Notes under the pieces: generated by a model
What the model saw: only the letters and a program-made list of their open reading frames with translations
Database searches by the model: none
What the model was told of the DNA's origin: nothing
From: Ruegeria denitrificans
GTDB taxonomy: Bacteria > Pseudomonadota > Alphaproteobacteria > Rhodobacterales > Rhodobacteraceae
Length of the DNA stretch: 64,000 bases
Direction of reading: 5' to 3'
NCBI RefSeq assembly: GCF_001458295.1
Contig: NZ_CYUD01000002.1
Span: 248,001-312,000 of the forward strand
Shown here: piece after piece, positions 34,345-43,430 of the stretch
Layout: each line of letters opens with the position of its first letter
How positions within the stretch are numbered: the first letter of the stretch is position 1
Program-made: the position numbers and the translations under genes

Positions 34345-34412
34345 GCTTCAGCCTTTCTTTACCCAACTCTCCGTATTCTGCCTGTGGAACGCAACTTTGG
34401 CACCGCAGGCAG

Positions 34413-35504
34413 ATGCAGGAAACGAACACTTTGATACAGGTGGCACCGGGGGCGGCTCCGGTGACAGATCAGACGAACAATGACGCCCCCCGCGTCATTC
34501 CCCGCGCGCTCAGCAACCGGCAGAAGGCCGCCGTGGTCGTGCGGCTGCTGCTGAATGATGGTGCGGATATCCCGTTGGAAGACCTTCCTGATGATCTGCA
34601 GGAAAAACTGACCCATCAGTTAGGAGAGATGGGATTGGTAGATCGGGTGACACTGGATGCCGTGGCGCAGGAATTTGCCGAAGCGCTGGATGGCGTTGGC
34701 CTGTCCTTCCCACACGGTCTTGCCAGCGCCTTGGATGCGGTGGACGGTAAGATTGCCCCGGCTGCTGCGGCGCGTCTGCGCAAGGTCGCTGGCGTGCGCC
34801 AAATCGGCGATCCGTGGCAACGTCTGCGTGAAATCCCAGCCGAAGAACTGGCCGAAATGGCACAGGCAGAAAGCACTGAAATTGCCGCCGTGATGTTGTC
34901 AAAACTGGAAACTGCCAAGGCTGCGCAACTTTTGGGGCAACTGCCCGGCCCTATTGCCCGCCGGATCACCTATGCGGTTTCCAAAACCGCCAATGTCACA
35001 CCCGAGGCTGTCGAACGTATCGGTTGGTCACTGGCTGCACAGCTGGACCAAAAACCGTCGCAGGCATTTGCGGACGGCCCTGGGGCCCGGGTTGGGGCCA
35101 TTCTTAACCAATCCACTGCCTCAACACGCGACGGATTGCTAACCGCACTGGACGAAGAGGATGCGGATTTCGCCAGCGTCGTGCGTCACTCGATCTTTAC
35201 CTTTGCGCATATTCCGACCCGCATTCTTCCGCGAGACGTCCCGGCGGTTCTTCGCGGCGTGGATCAGGCCGTTCTGGTCACCGCACTGGCCGGAGCCTCA
35301 ACGGATGAGGATCAAAAAACGGTCGAGTTTCTGCTGTCCAACATGTCGTCACGAATGGCCGACAATCTGCGCGAAGAAATCGGTGAGCGCGGCAAGGTCA
35401 AGCAATCCGATGCCGAAGACGCCATGACGCAGATTGTCGGCGCCATCCGTACCCTTGCCGACGAAGGAACAATCATGCTGATCGAAGAAGAAAGTGAGGA
35501 ATAG
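34413..35504 (+). CDS. FliG-family flagellar motor switch protein, orphan copy
   Basis: A 363-residue protein with the three FliG domains. The C-terminal domain (about 255-360) matches well: RHSIFTFAHIPTRILPRDV, FLLSNMSSRMADNLREEIGERG and TQIVGAIRTLADEGTIML, the part that touches the stator. In the middle domain the usual EHPQ motif, which binds FliM, is replaced by ESTE (153-156). No other flagellar gene lies nearby. It may be the main rotor FliG or a diverged second copy; the window cannot tell. The start is uncertain, since no strong ribosome site precedes ATG 34413. Confidence 0.82.
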   Translation: MQETNTLIQVAPGAAPVTDQTNNDAPRVIPRALSNRQKAAVVVRLLLNDGADIPLEDLPDDLQEKLTHQLGEMGLVDRVTLDAVAQEFAEALDGVGLSFPHGLASALDAVDGKIAPAAAARLRKVAGVRQIGDPWQRLREIPAEELAEMAQAESTEIAAVMLSKLETAKAAQLLGQLPGPIARRITYAVSKTANVTPEAVERIGWSLAAQLDQKPSQAFADGPGARVGAILNQSTASTRDGLLTALDEEDADFASVVRHSIFTFAHIPTRILPRDVPAVLRGVDQAVLVTALAGASTDEDQKTVEFLLSNMSSRMADNLREEIGERGKVKQSDAEDAMTQIVGAIRTLADEGTIMLIEEESEE

Positions 35505-35601
35505 GTCAGCGCTGCGACTTATAATACAGGAACGCTTGTGGTCGCGGAACGCGCCTAGTATGTCTGGCCCGGCAAAATGCAACAGCCGGTGAGACCAGAA
35601 C

Positions 35602-36525
35602 ATGCCCGTCGAAAAGTCGGAACTAAGCCGCGGGGCGCTTCGAAAATACTATGTCACCGGTCTGTTTCTAAAAGGTGTGATCGGGACGATGCGGCTGCTG
35701 CCCTATGAACGGCGTATCGCAACGATGGGGGCCATTGTACGCGGGCTTGCCCCTCTGGTCGGGTTCACCGAGCGAGTGCGCAGCAACCTAAAACTCACCC
35801 GACCCGACCTGCCGGACGCCGAGGTGAAGCGCATCTGCCGCGCTGTTCCTGACAACGCTGGCCGCGCGATCATGGAACATTTCTCGCCCGAGGGATTTAC
35901 GGAGCGGCAAGCCACAGCCAAGATTTCCGGTCCTGGCATTGCTGCTTTTGATGCGGCCGTGGCCGAGGGGCGTCCTGTCATGATGATCACCGCGCATTTC
36001 GGCCACTATTTGGCCGCGCGGATCGCCCTGCAAACCCGCAGTGGCCAGCCCATCGGATGCCTCTATCGCCGCATGGCAAACCCCTATTTCAACGACATGT
36101 ATGTCGACGCGTTCTATAAAACCGGCGCGCCCATGTTCGAACAGGGTCGTCGCGGGATGGTCGAGATGGTGCGCACGCTCAAGAACAGTGGAATCATTGC
36201 CATCGTCTCGGATCTGCATGCACAGGGCGGGGAAGAGCTGACCTTTTTCGGCAAACCGGCTGTGACATCGGTTTTAAACGCCGAACTGGCAATAAAATAC
36301 AAGGCCGAGCTGATCCCTTGCTATGCCGTACGTCAGCCCAACGGCATTGATTTCGAAATCGTGCTGCACGAACCAGTCCCGCATACCGATGCCAAAACCA
36401 TGACCCAGTTCACCAATGATGATCTCGAGGCCATGGTGCGGCAGCACATGGGACAGTGGTTCTGGATTCACCGGCGCTGGAAGGCCTGGAATGGACTGGG
36501 TGTCGCCCCCGAGGATATGCCTTGA
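35602..36525 (+). CDS. LpxL/HtrB-like acyltransferase family protein lacking the catalytic acid
   Basis: A 307-residue membrane-associated protein of the lipid A lauroyl-acyltransferase family. It has the typical blocks GRPVMMITAHFGHYLAAR, GCLYRRMANPYFNDMY and the C-terminal GQWFWIHRRWKAW. In family enzymes the catalytic motif is HX4(D/E); here His132 is kept but the acid position (137) is leucine (HFGHYL). It may be an inactive homologue or use another acid. It stands between fliG and a DUF1223 gene and converges with the latter after one base. Confidence 0.78.
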   Translation: MPVEKSELSRGALRKYYVTGLFLKGVIGTMRLLPYERRIATMGAIVRGLAPLVGFTERVRSNLKLTRPDLPDAEVKRICRAVPDNAGRAIMEHFSPEGFTERQATAKISGPGIAAFDAAVAEGRPVMMITAHFGHYLAARIALQTRSGQPIGCLYRRMANPYFNDMYVDAFYKTGAPMFEQGRRGMVEMVRTLKNSGIIAIVSDLHAQGGEELTFFGKPAVTSVLNAELAIKYKAELIPCYAVRQPNGIDFEIVLHEPVPHTDAKTMTQFTNDDLEAMVRQHMGQWFWIHRRWKAWNGLGVAPEDMP

Positions 36526-37227
36526 TCACTTGACCTTGGTAGCGGCAACGATCGGACCATGCCCGACCTTCTGCACCAGCACGACCGCCGGGAGGTCCGA
36601 GGACAACGCCGCAGAGAACTGCTGCGGCGTCACCCCGTCCCACTGCCCGACCACCTGCCAGGATTCCACAACATTGGCATAGTCCAGCTCATGCCCCGCC
36701 AACTCTCCCCGACGGATCGAGGCGTGAAGCATCGGAGAGTATTGCACCACACGCACGTCATAAAGCTCACCCTCAGGCAATTCGACCGGCGTGACATCGA
36801 CGGTCACGTCTTTGCCGGTACGGACCGCCACGACCTCGGCCTCGGGTGCGGCTTTGAGATGGGCGGCGATCAGCTCCTCCAGCTCGTACGTTTTCGCGCC
36901 TACCACATCTTGCTGGCCGTTGATGATCATCTGCGGCGTATAGATCATCGACCGTCCACCCAGACGTGCATAGGCGCGCTGACGTACGGTGTGATCGGGA
37001 TCCGCAAATTCATCCTCCCACCCGATATAGTCCCAATAATCCACATGCAGGGCCAGGCCGATCACATCATCGCGCTGCGCCAGATCGTGCATCAACTCAT
37101 CAGCTGGCGGGCAGGACGAACACCCCTGCGATGTGAACAATTCGACCACAACCGGATCACTCTCGGCCACAGCCATGGTGGCCAGAAACAGGGAAACAAA
37201 CACGGTGGCAGGAGCAATTCTGAACAT
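36526..37227 (-). CDS. DUF1223 thioredoxin-like secreted protein
   Basis: A 233-residue exported protein: signal peptide MFRIAPATVFVSLFLATMAVAE, then a thioredoxin-like domain opening VVELFTSQGCSSCPPADELM with a CxxC pair (Cys36, Cys39) and the DUF1223 marks LALHVDYWDYIGWEDEFAD and YTPQMIINGQQDVVG. Function in the family is not settled; a periplasmic thiol role is likely. ATG 37227 begins the signal peptide. It is divergent from acnA, a pairing I recall from other rhodobacteria. Confidence 0.88.
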   Translation of the reverse strand: MFRIAPATVFVSLFLATMAVAESDPVVVELFTSQGCSSCPPADELMHDLAQRDDVIGLALHVDYWDYIGWEDEFADPDHTVRQRAYARLGGRSMIYTPQMIINGQQDVVGAKTYELEELIAAHLKAAPEAEVVAVRTGKDVTVDVTPVELPEGELYDVRVVQYSPMLHASIRRGELAGHELDYANVVESWQVVGQWDGVTPQQFSAALSSDLPAVVLVQKVGHGPIVAATKVK

Positions 37228-37326
37228 TTGAAATCTCGGGCTTTTGGGGTGCTTATCCGGTTTAAACGGATCGGTGCTCAACCACCAATCAAGGTTTCTT
37301 GAGATTTTTGTCCAATCGCTCTTGCT

Positions 37327-37346
37327 TTGTATGCGTCCGCATACAA
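37327..37346. promoter_or_regulatory. Perfect palindrome between DUF1223 and acnA
   Basis: TTGTATGCG (37327-37335) and CGCATACAA (37338-37346) are perfect 9-bp complements around TC, 101 bases before acnA and 100 before the DUF1223 start. A second, hairpin-like repeat, CAAGGC (37355-37360) with GCCTTG (37367-37372), follows. Length and symmetry point to a protein operator, perhaps of a GntR-type or another central-carbon regulator; the regulator is inferred, not shown. Confidence 0.6.
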
Positions 37347-37446
37347 TTTTGAGCCAAGGCAACTAAGCCTTGATCGCTCCAAAAGCATGTTACAGAAAAC
37401 AATCAGCAAATCCCAAAACCCAATTTTCTAAAAGGGAGGCCAACAG

Positions 37447-40137
37447 ATGCCCATTACCGTCGGACAGGATACCGCCAACACAAGGCGCAACCTGAGCGTG
37501 AACGGCAAGTCCATTGCCTATTACTCGATTCGCGCCGCGCAAGAGGCCGGTCTGGGTGATTTTTCCAAGCTCCCCGCGGCGCTGAAAGTGGTGTTGGAAA
37601 ACATCCTTAGGTTTGAGGATGACGGGTTTTCTGTTTCGGTTGACGATATCAAAGCCTTTGCCGAATGGGGTGCCAATGGCGGCAAGAACCCGCGCGAGAT
37701 CGCCTATCGCCCTGCCCGCGTATTGATGCAGGATTTTACCGGCGTTCCGGCCGTGGTCGATCTGGCCGCGATGCGGGATGGGATCAAAGCGCTGGGTGGT
37801 GACGCGCAAAAGATCAATCCGTTGAACCCGGTGGATCTGGTCATCGACCACTCGGTCATGATTGACGCGTTTGGCAATCCCCGCGCGTTCCAGATGAACG
37901 TGGATCGCGAATATGAGCGGAACATGGAGCGCTACCAATTCCTGAAATGGGGCCAGTCGGCGTTTGACAATTTCCGTGTCGTGCCCCCCGGCACCGGTAT
38001 CTGTCATCAGGTAAACCTTGAATACCTGGGCCAGACCGTCTGGAGCGACAAAGATCAGAATGGCGAAGAGATCGCTTATCCCGATACGCTGGTCGGCACC
38101 GACAGCCATACCACAATGATCAACGGCATGGCCGTTCTGGGTTGGGGCGTCGGCGGGATCGAGGCCGAGGCCGCGATGCTGGGTCAGCCGATCTCGATGC
38201 TGATCCCCGAGGTCATCGGTTTTGAACTGACCGGTGCGATGGTCGAAGGTACCACCGGCACCGATCTGGTTCTGAAAGTCGTCGAGATGCTGCGCGAAAA
38301 AGGCGTGGTCGGCAAATTCGTCGAATTCTACGGCAGCGGTCTGGATCGCCTGCCACTGGCTGACCGCGCGACCATTGCCAACATGGCGCCCGAATACGGC
38401 GCGACCTGCGGGTTCTTCCCGATTGACGGCGAAACCCTGCGCTACATGCGCAATACCGGACGCGACGAGGATCGCCTTGCGTTGGTTGAGGCCTACGCCA
38501 AGGAAAACGGCCTGTGGCGGGATGAGAACTACGCCCCGATCTACACGGACACCCTGTCGCTCGACATGGGCACCATCGTTCCGGCCATATCGGGCCCGAA
38601 ACGTCCACAGGACTATGTCGCGCTGACTGCTGCCAAAGCCGCTTTCACCAAGGAAATGGCCGAGACGTTCAAGCGTCCGATGGATAAAGAAGTCACCGTC
38701 AAAGGCGAAGACTACACCATGGAATCCGGCAAGGTGGTGATCGCCTCGATCACCTCATGCACCAACACATCGAACCCTTACGTGATGATCGGGGCCGGTC
38801 TGGTCGCGAAAAAGGCGCACGAGCTGGGCCTGAACCGCCAGCCATGGGTTAAAACCTCGCTGGCCCCCGGATCGCAGGTTGTAACCGAATATCTTGAGGC
38901 CGCCGGGCTGCAACAGCATCTGGACGCCATCGGGTTCAACCTTGTCGGCTATGGCTGCACCACCTGCATCGGCAACTCGGGCCCGATCCAGAAGGAAATC
39001 AGTGAGGCGATTGCCGAGGGCGATCTGGTGGCCACTTCGGTTCTGTCGGGCAACCGCAACTTCGAGGGTCGTATTTCACCGGACGTGCGCGCCAACTATC
39101 TGGCCTCACCGCCGCTGGTGGTGGTCTATGCGCTGGCGGGCACCATGGATATCGACCTGACATCGGAACCGATTGGTCAGGACAAGGACGGCAATGATGT
39201 GTTCATGAAAGACATCTGGCCGGACCAGAAAGAAATCGCTGATCTGGTGCAGGAAACCGTCACGCGCGAGGCGTTTCAGTCGAAATACGCCGACGTGTTC
39301 AAAGGCGACGAGAAATGGCAGGCGGTCGAAGTCCCACAACAGGAAACCTATGACTGGCCACCGACCTCGACTTATATCCAGAACCCACCTTATTTCCAGG
39401 GTATGAGCCCCGAACCGGGCACCATCTCGAACATCGACGGAGCCAAGGTTCTGGCCATTCTGGGCGACATGGTCACCACCGACCACATCTCGCCTGCGGG
39501 GTCCTTTGCAGCAACCTCACCTGCGGGCAAATACCTGACTGAGCGTCAGGTGCAACCGCGCGAATTCAACTCGTATGGCTCACGCCGAGGCAATCACGAG
39601 GTCATGATGCGCGGCACGTTCGCTAATATCCGCATCAAGAACGAGATGCTGGATGGCGTCGAGGGTGGCTATACCAAAGGCCCGGATGGTCAGCAGACCT
39701 CGATCTACGATGCGTCGATGGCCTATCAGGAACAGGGTGTTCCGCTTGTCGTGTTCGGAGGTCAGCAGTACGGCGCCGGATCCTCGCGCGATTGGGCGGC
39801 AAAGGGCACTGCGTTGTTGGGCATCAAGGCTGTGATCGCCGAAAGCTTTGAGCGCATCCACCGTTCAAACCTGGTTGGCATGGGGGTGATTCCGTTCGAG
39901 TTCACCGGCGGAGACACCCGGAATTCGCTGGGGCTGAAAGGGGATGAGACGGTCTCGATTGACGGTCTGGATAAGATTGAACCATTGCAAGAGGTGCCCT
40001 GCACCATCACCTATGGCGACGGCACCACAAAAACCATCACCCTCAAGTGCCGCATAGATACCGCGCCCGAGATCGAATACGTCGAAAACGGCGGCGTGCT
40101 GCAATATGTGCTGCGGAACTTGGCGAAAGCGGATTAA
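37447..40137 (+). CDS. acnA: Aconitate hydratase A
   Basis: An 896-residue TCA-cycle enzyme that isomerises citrate to isocitrate. The [4Fe-4S] ligands are in SITSCTNTSNP and GYGCTTCIGNSGP; other family marks are VGTDSHTTMINGMAVLGWGVGG, ANMAPEYGATCGFFP and, in the swivel domain, QYGAGSSRDWAAKG. The length and order match AcnA/IRP1-type aconitase. AGGGAGG lies nine bases before ATG 37447. The upstream palindrome may place it under direct transcriptional control. Confidence 0.98.
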   Translation: MPITVGQDTANTRRNLSVNGKSIAYYSIRAAQEAGLGDFSKLPAALKVVLENILRFEDDGFSVSVDDIKAFAEWGANGGKNPREIAYRPARVLMQDFTGVPAVVDLAAMRDGIKALGGDAQKINPLNPVDLVIDHSVMIDAFGNPRAFQMNVDREYERNMERYQFLKWGQSAFDNFRVVPPGTGICHQVNLEYLGQTVWSDKDQNGEEIAYPDTLVGTDSHTTMINGMAVLGWGVGGIEAEAAMLGQPISMLIPEVIGFELTGAMVEGTTGTDLVLKVVEMLREKGVVGKFVEFYGSGLDRLPLADRATIANMAPEYGATCGFFPIDGETLRYMRNTGRDEDRLALVEAYAKENGLWRDENYAPIYTDTLSLDMGTIVPAISGPKRPQDYVALTAAKAAFTKEMAETFKRPMDKEVTVKGEDYTMESGKVVIASITSCTNTSNPYVMIGAGLVAKKAHELGLNRQPWVKTSLAPGSQVVTEYLEAAGLQQHLDAIGFNLVGYGCTTCIGNSGPIQKEISEAIAEGDLVATSVLSGNRNFEGRISPDVRANYLASPPLVVVYALAGTMDIDLTSEPIGQDKDGNDVFMKDIWPDQKEIADLVQETVTREAFQSKYADVFKGDEKWQAVEVPQQETYDWPPTSTYIQNPPYFQGMSPEPGTISNIDGAKVLAILGDMVTTDHISPAGSFAATSPAGKYLTERQVQPREFNSYGSRRGNHEVMMRGTFANIRIKNEMLDGVEGGYTKGPDGQQTSIYDASMAYQEQGVPLVVFGGQQYGAGSSRDWAAKGTALLGIKAVIAESFERIHRSNLVGMGVIPFEFTGGDTRNSLGLKGDETVSIDGLDKIEPLQEVPCTITYGDGTTKTITLKCRIDTAPEIEYVENGGVLQYVLRNLAKAD

Positions 40138-40157
40138 GCCTGAACGCAAAAAATTAT

Positions 40158-40182
40158 GGGCGTCCGATTGGGCGCCCTTTTC
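40158..40182. terminator. Weak bidirectional terminator after acnA
   Basis: GGGCG (40158-40162) pairs with CGCCC (40173-40177), with TTTTC following on the plus strand and AAAAAATTAT before it, so that a T run also follows on the minus strand. The stem is short, so confidence is moderate. Confidence 0.5.
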
Positions 40183-40211
40183 TTTTCTCGTTTGGTTAAA
40201 CTATCGCGGCT

Positions 40212-40751
40212 TTAGTTGCCTGCCGCCTTTTCCAATGCTGGACGGATCGTGCTTTCGATCACCCGCTGGGTAACTGGCCCGGCAAAGCGCAGAATGATCG
40301 TGCCCTCGCCGTCAATCACATAGGTCTCAGGTACGCCGTAGACACCCCAATCCAAACCCATACGTCCCCGCTCGTCCCGTCCGATCCCGGTATATGGATC
40401 GCCCAGTTCGGTCAGGAACGCTTCGGCGTTGGCCAGCTGGTCCTTATAGTTAATGCCATAAACAGGGATGCCTTCATCTGACAGGGCCTGCAGGTTGGGA
40501 TGTTCAACCCTGCACGGCGCGCACCAACTGGCCCAGTAGTTGACCAACTTGACCTCTCCGTCCCGCAGCGTGGCGTCATCAAACCCCGGCTTGCCCGCGA
40601 ATTCTGTCAGAACCACCGGCGGCGCGGGTTGGCCCTCGCGGGCCGAGGGCAATGCGTTGGGGTCATCGCGGAACATGCCGATACCCGCCAAAACGGCAAA
40701 GGCACCGAAAATCAGCGGCGGCGCAATCATCAAAGGCGAGATCTTAGCCAT
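40212..40751 (-). CDS. ccmG: Thiol:disulfide interchange protein CcmG/DsbE
   Basis: A 179-residue periplasmic thioredoxin tethered by an N-terminal helix (residues 7-26). The active site is WASWCAPCRVEHP, with Cys77 and Cys80, and the family marks NYKDQLANAEAFL and DWGVYGVPETYVIDGEG follow. It reduces apocytochrome c thiols before haem attachment. It is the last of the ccmABCDG genes and overlaps ccmD by 8 bases. Confidence 0.95.
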   Translation of the reverse strand: MAKISPLMIAPPLIFGAFAVLAGIGMFRDDPNALPSAREGQPAPPVVLTEFAGKPGFDDATLRDGEVKLVNYWASWCAPCRVEHPNLQALSDEGIPVYGINYKDQLANAEAFLTELGDPYTGIGRDERGRMGLDWGVYGVPETYVIDGEGTIILRFAGPVTQRVIESTIRPALEKAAGN

Positions 40752-40902
40752 TGCGTGTCATCCTTTGCTCGACCTTCTCCATCTCTGCCCGGATCTTGCG
40801 GCCGCGCGCGATGCTGAACACGATCAGCAGCGCCAGCAACCCGATCGAGGCCGCATAGGACCACAGAACTGTGTCCGCATATTTTCCCAGATCGGGCATC
40901 AT
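40744..40902 (-). CDS. ccmD: Haem exporter protein CcmD
   Basis: A 52-residue single-span protein: MMPDLGKYADTVLWSYAAS, a membrane helix (IGLLALLIVFSIARG) and a charged tail (RAEMEKVEQRM), which is the CcmD layout. CcmD helps release holo-CcmE from CcmC/CcmAB. Its start overlaps the ccmC stop (ATGA). A longer frame of 89 codons exists but begins inside ccmC. Confidence 0.9.
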   Translation of the reverse strand: MMPDLGKYADTVLWSYAASIGLLALLIVFSIARGRKIRAEMEKVEQRMTRNG

Positions 40903-41672
40903 CCGTTCACCCTTTCCCGCGCCAGCAGCGCTTTGACCCGGCGCGCGCGAATTTCCGTGCCCGTGCGGTACAGAACCAGCGCAATAAACAGCAGCACGAA
41001 CCCGATGATGCAAAGCAGCAGCGGGTAGAAATAGATGTTGCTAACCTTCTCTTCGGTATCCGCACCGGTTACCGCAGCGGCACGCATCACTGACGCACCC
41101 TGATGCAGGCCTTGGTTCCAGAAGTTCACCGCATAACGGCTGAGGATCGCAAAGACAGATCCCACCAGACACAGGACCGAGGTCAGGTCAGCCGCCGTAT
41201 CGGGGTCTTCGATGGCTTCCCACAGCGCGACATAGCCCAGGTAGAACAGGAACAGGATCAGGAACGAGGTCAGACGCGGATCCCAGGCCCACCAGGTGCC
41301 CCACATCGGCTGGCCCCAGATTGCCCCCGTTGCCAGGGCGATCAGCGTCATCACAATACCCACAGGGGCCGCCGCCCGCGCTGCCAGCGCGCTGACATGG
41401 TGACGGCGTACGAGCCAAACCAGCGAAGTCGCCAACATCATCAGCCAGCAGTTGATCGCCATCAGCGCAGCAGGCACATGCAGGTAGATAATCTTTACGG
41501 TTGATCCCTGCTTGTAGTCATCCGGTGTGAAGAAGAACCCCCACACCAACCCCACCACGATACAGGCAAGCGATGACACCCAGAAAAACGGCATCACCCG
41601 TTCACTGGTGGCAAGGAACTTGCGCGGATTGGCGTATTCCCAGAGGGCGTTGGCTTTGGCTGCGATAGACAT
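40899..41672 (-). CDS. ccmC: Haem exporter protein CcmC
   Basis: A 257-residue six-helix membrane protein that delivers haem to CcmE. The tryptophan-rich haem motif is WGTWWAWDPRLTSFLILF (about 124-141), flanked by the conserved histidines in IIYLHVPAALMA and FWNQGLHQGASV. An FNR-type box lies 36 bases upstream of its start, in the gap to ccmB, so ccmCDG may have an extra oxygen-controlled promoter. Confidence 0.97.
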   Translation of the reverse strand: MSIAAKANALWEYANPRKFLATSERVMPFFWVSSLACIVVGLVWGFFFTPDDYKQGSTVKIIYLHVPAALMAINCWLMMLATSLVWLVRRHHVSALAARAAAPVGIVMTLIALATGAIWGQPMWGTWWAWDPRLTSFLILFLFYLGYVALWEAIEDPDTAADLTSVLCLVGSVFAILSRYAVNFWNQGLHQGASVMRAAAVTGADTEEKVSNIYFYPLLLCIIGFVLLFIALVLYRTGTEIRARRVKALLARERVNG

Positions 41673-41707
41673 AGGCTTTATCTAGTCCGAGTCGGGTTCG
41701 TTCTCAA

Positions 41708-41721
41708 TTGACATCAGTCAA
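41708..41721. promoter_or_regulatory. FNR/FixK-type box before ccmC
   Basis: TTGAC (41708-41712) and GTCAA (41717-41721) are separated by 4 bases, matching the TTGAY-N4-RTCAA box used by FnrL/FixK-type regulators in alphaproteobacteria. It lies in the 61-base ccmB-ccmC gap. A second partly similar repeat, TGAC-N3-GTCA, overlaps the ccmB stop (41726-41736). The box centre is about 42 bases before the ccmC start codon, which is close for a class II activation site, so its direction of effect is uncertain. Confidence 0.6.
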
Positions 41722-41733
41722 AGTTTGACCATG

Positions 41734-42390
41734 TCAGCGAAGGTTAATGCGCAGCACCGCGGCGCTGGCAAAGGGCAAAAGGGCAATTGTCGCGGCGGTG
41801 ATCCCGGCCAGCATCAGCAGCGGGGTTTGCGTTTCCATCCCCGTAGCCCCGCGGCGCGCGACCTCGGCCCCGAATATAAGCGTCGGTACGTACAGCGGTA
41901 GCACCAGCAGCGATAACAGCAACCCGCCGCGCTTCAAGCCCACGGTCAGGGCTGCGCCAAAGGTGCCGATGACACTCATGGCCGGGGTGCCGATCAGCAG
42001 GGATACGACCAGCCAGAAGAACCCCGGCACTGGCAGGTTCAGCAACACGCCCAGAAACGGTGCGGCCAGAACCAGAGGCAGACCGGTGGTCAGCCAATGG
42101 GCCAGCGCCTTGATTGTCACGACCGATTCCAACGGCAGCGGCGCAGTGGCCAGCAGATCAAGCGAGCCATCTTCCCAATCCAGTGCCAGCAGGCGGTCCA
42201 GCGACAGCAGGCAGGCCAACAACGCGCCCAGCCACAAAACTCCCGGTGCGATGGTCGACAGCAGCGACGATTGCGGCCCCACTGAAAACGGCACCAGAAC
42301 TGTCACGATCAGGAAAAATGCCAGACCGAGGCCGAACCCCCCGCCCGCGCGGAAGGCCAGTTTCAGATCTCGCAGCAACAGGGCGATCAC
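41734..42390 (-). CDS. ccmB: Haem exporter permease CcmB
   Basis: A 218-residue membrane protein with six helices, the permease of the CcmAB ABC module that drives release of holo-CcmE. Conserved stretches are [61 protein letters not shown] and [12 protein letters not shown]. It overlaps ccmA by 4 bases. Confidence 0.95.
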   Translation of the reverse strand: MIALLLRDLKLAFRAGGGFGLGLAFFLIVTVLVPFSVGPQSSLLSTIAPGVLWLGALLACLLSLDRLLALDWEDGSLDLLATAPLPLESVVTIKALAHWLTTGLPLVLAAPFLGVLLNLPVPGFFWLVVSLLIGTPAMSVIGTFGAALTVGLKRGGLLLSLLVLPLYVPTLIFGAEVARRGATGMETQTPLLMLAGITAATIALLPFASAAVLRINLR

Positions 42391-43001
42391 AGGAAACCTC
42401 CGTCGAAATCGTCGATGGGCTTGGGCTTGGCCTTGTTGGGGCCAACGTCCAGAACCTCTCCGTCCAGGCCAAGGTCGATATGGGTGGCGATCAGAGCCGA
42501 GCCGCCCTGCCCCAAATGCGTACGAACGGCATCGGCAAACATCTGCACCGCGTTGCGGTCCAGCGACACGGTCGGTTCGTCCAGCATCCAGATTGGCCGC
42601 CCCGTGACCAGCATTCGCGCCAAACCCAATCGTCGTTTCTGCCCCGCTGACAAGTTACCCGCATGGCGATCCGACAGATCGTTCAGTGCATAGGCGTCCA
42701 GCGCGGGTTGGATTTCATAGGTGCCAAAGACCGAGGCCCAAAAGGTCAGGTTTTCCACCACCGTCAGGGTCGGCTTCAACCCATCGGAATGCGAGGCGTA
42801 GGCGATCTGATCCTCGGCCCCGGTAATCTGCCCCGCCAGCGGTGGCTGCAACCCGGTCAGCGTGCGCAGCAAGGTCGTCTTTCCGATCCCGTTCGGCCCG
42901 CGCAGAATCAGCGCTTTGCCCGGTTGCAAAGCAAAGCTCAGCCCTTCAAGCACAGGAACGCCACCACGGGCGATGGCCAGATCGGTCACAGTCAATGTCA
43001 T
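42387..43001 (-). CDS. ccmA: Haem exporter ATP-binding protein CcmA
   Basis: A 204-residue ABC ATPase with Walker [12 protein letters not shown] (34-44), the signature [14 protein letters not shown] and Walker [13 protein letters not shown]. It powers CcmAB in cytochrome c maturation. It lies 66 bases after the Mth938-like gene and overlaps ccmB by ATGA, starting the ccmABCDG unit. Confidence 0.95.
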   Translation of the reverse strand: MTLTVTDLAIARGGVPVLEGLSFALQPGKALILRGPNGIGKTTLLRTLTGLQPPLAGQITGAEDQIAYASHSDGLKPTLTVVENLTFWASVFGTYEIQPALDAYALNDLSDRHAGNLSAGQKRRLGLARMLVTGRPIWMLDEPTVSLDRNAVQMFADAVRTHLGQGGSALIATHIDLGLDGEVLDVGPNKAKPKPIDDFDGGFL

Positions 43002-43067
43002 GGGTCCCGCTTATCTCATTGCCGTCAGAGGCAAAAGGCGAGATTTGACGCAGGCCTTGCCGACTGC

Positions 43068-43421
43068 TCAGACAGGCATTAAGGCCAGCGCAACGCGCCG
43101 CCCTTCGGACAACAGCACATTGTAGGTACGGCACGCCGCCGGGGAGTTCATGATCTCAACCCCGATCCCGGCATTTTCCAAGGCAGCGCGCAGATCAGCG
43201 GAGATGTGATTCACTTCGTTACCCGTGCCGATGAACAAAACATCCACCGAGTCGGACAGCTCCAACAGCGGCGTTGTGTCCTGATACCCGCCCCAGGTCG
43301 CCGTTCCGGTGGGGCCTGTCAGTACAGCCCCTTGGTAAACCTGCCCACCGATCCGGAAAAAGCCAGGTCCATATCCGTCAACTGGGACTGCGTTGGTATA
43401 TGAAATCTCATTCAGGCGCAT
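43068..43421 (-). CDS. Mth938-like (NDUFAF3-type) domain protein
   Basis: A 117-residue protein of the Mth938 fold, related to the mitochondrial complex I assembly factor NDUFAF3. Marks are the opening INEISYTNAVPVDGYGPGFFR-like region (MRLNEISYTNAVPVDGYG), the loop DVLFIGTGNEVNHI and the C-terminal AACRTYNVLLSEGRRVALAL. It lies between tauE/safE and ccmA on the same strand. In alphaproteobacteria this gene commonly follows secDF, which suggests a link to membrane-protein insertion or respiratory complex assembly. Confidence 0.88.
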   Translation of the reverse strand: MRLNEISYTNAVPVDGYGPGFFRIGGQVYQGAVLTGPTGTATWGGYQDTTPLLELSDSVDVLFIGTGNEVNHISADLRAALENAGIGVEIMNSPAACRTYNVLLSEGRRVALALMPV

Positions 43422-43430
43422 GGCCGTGTT

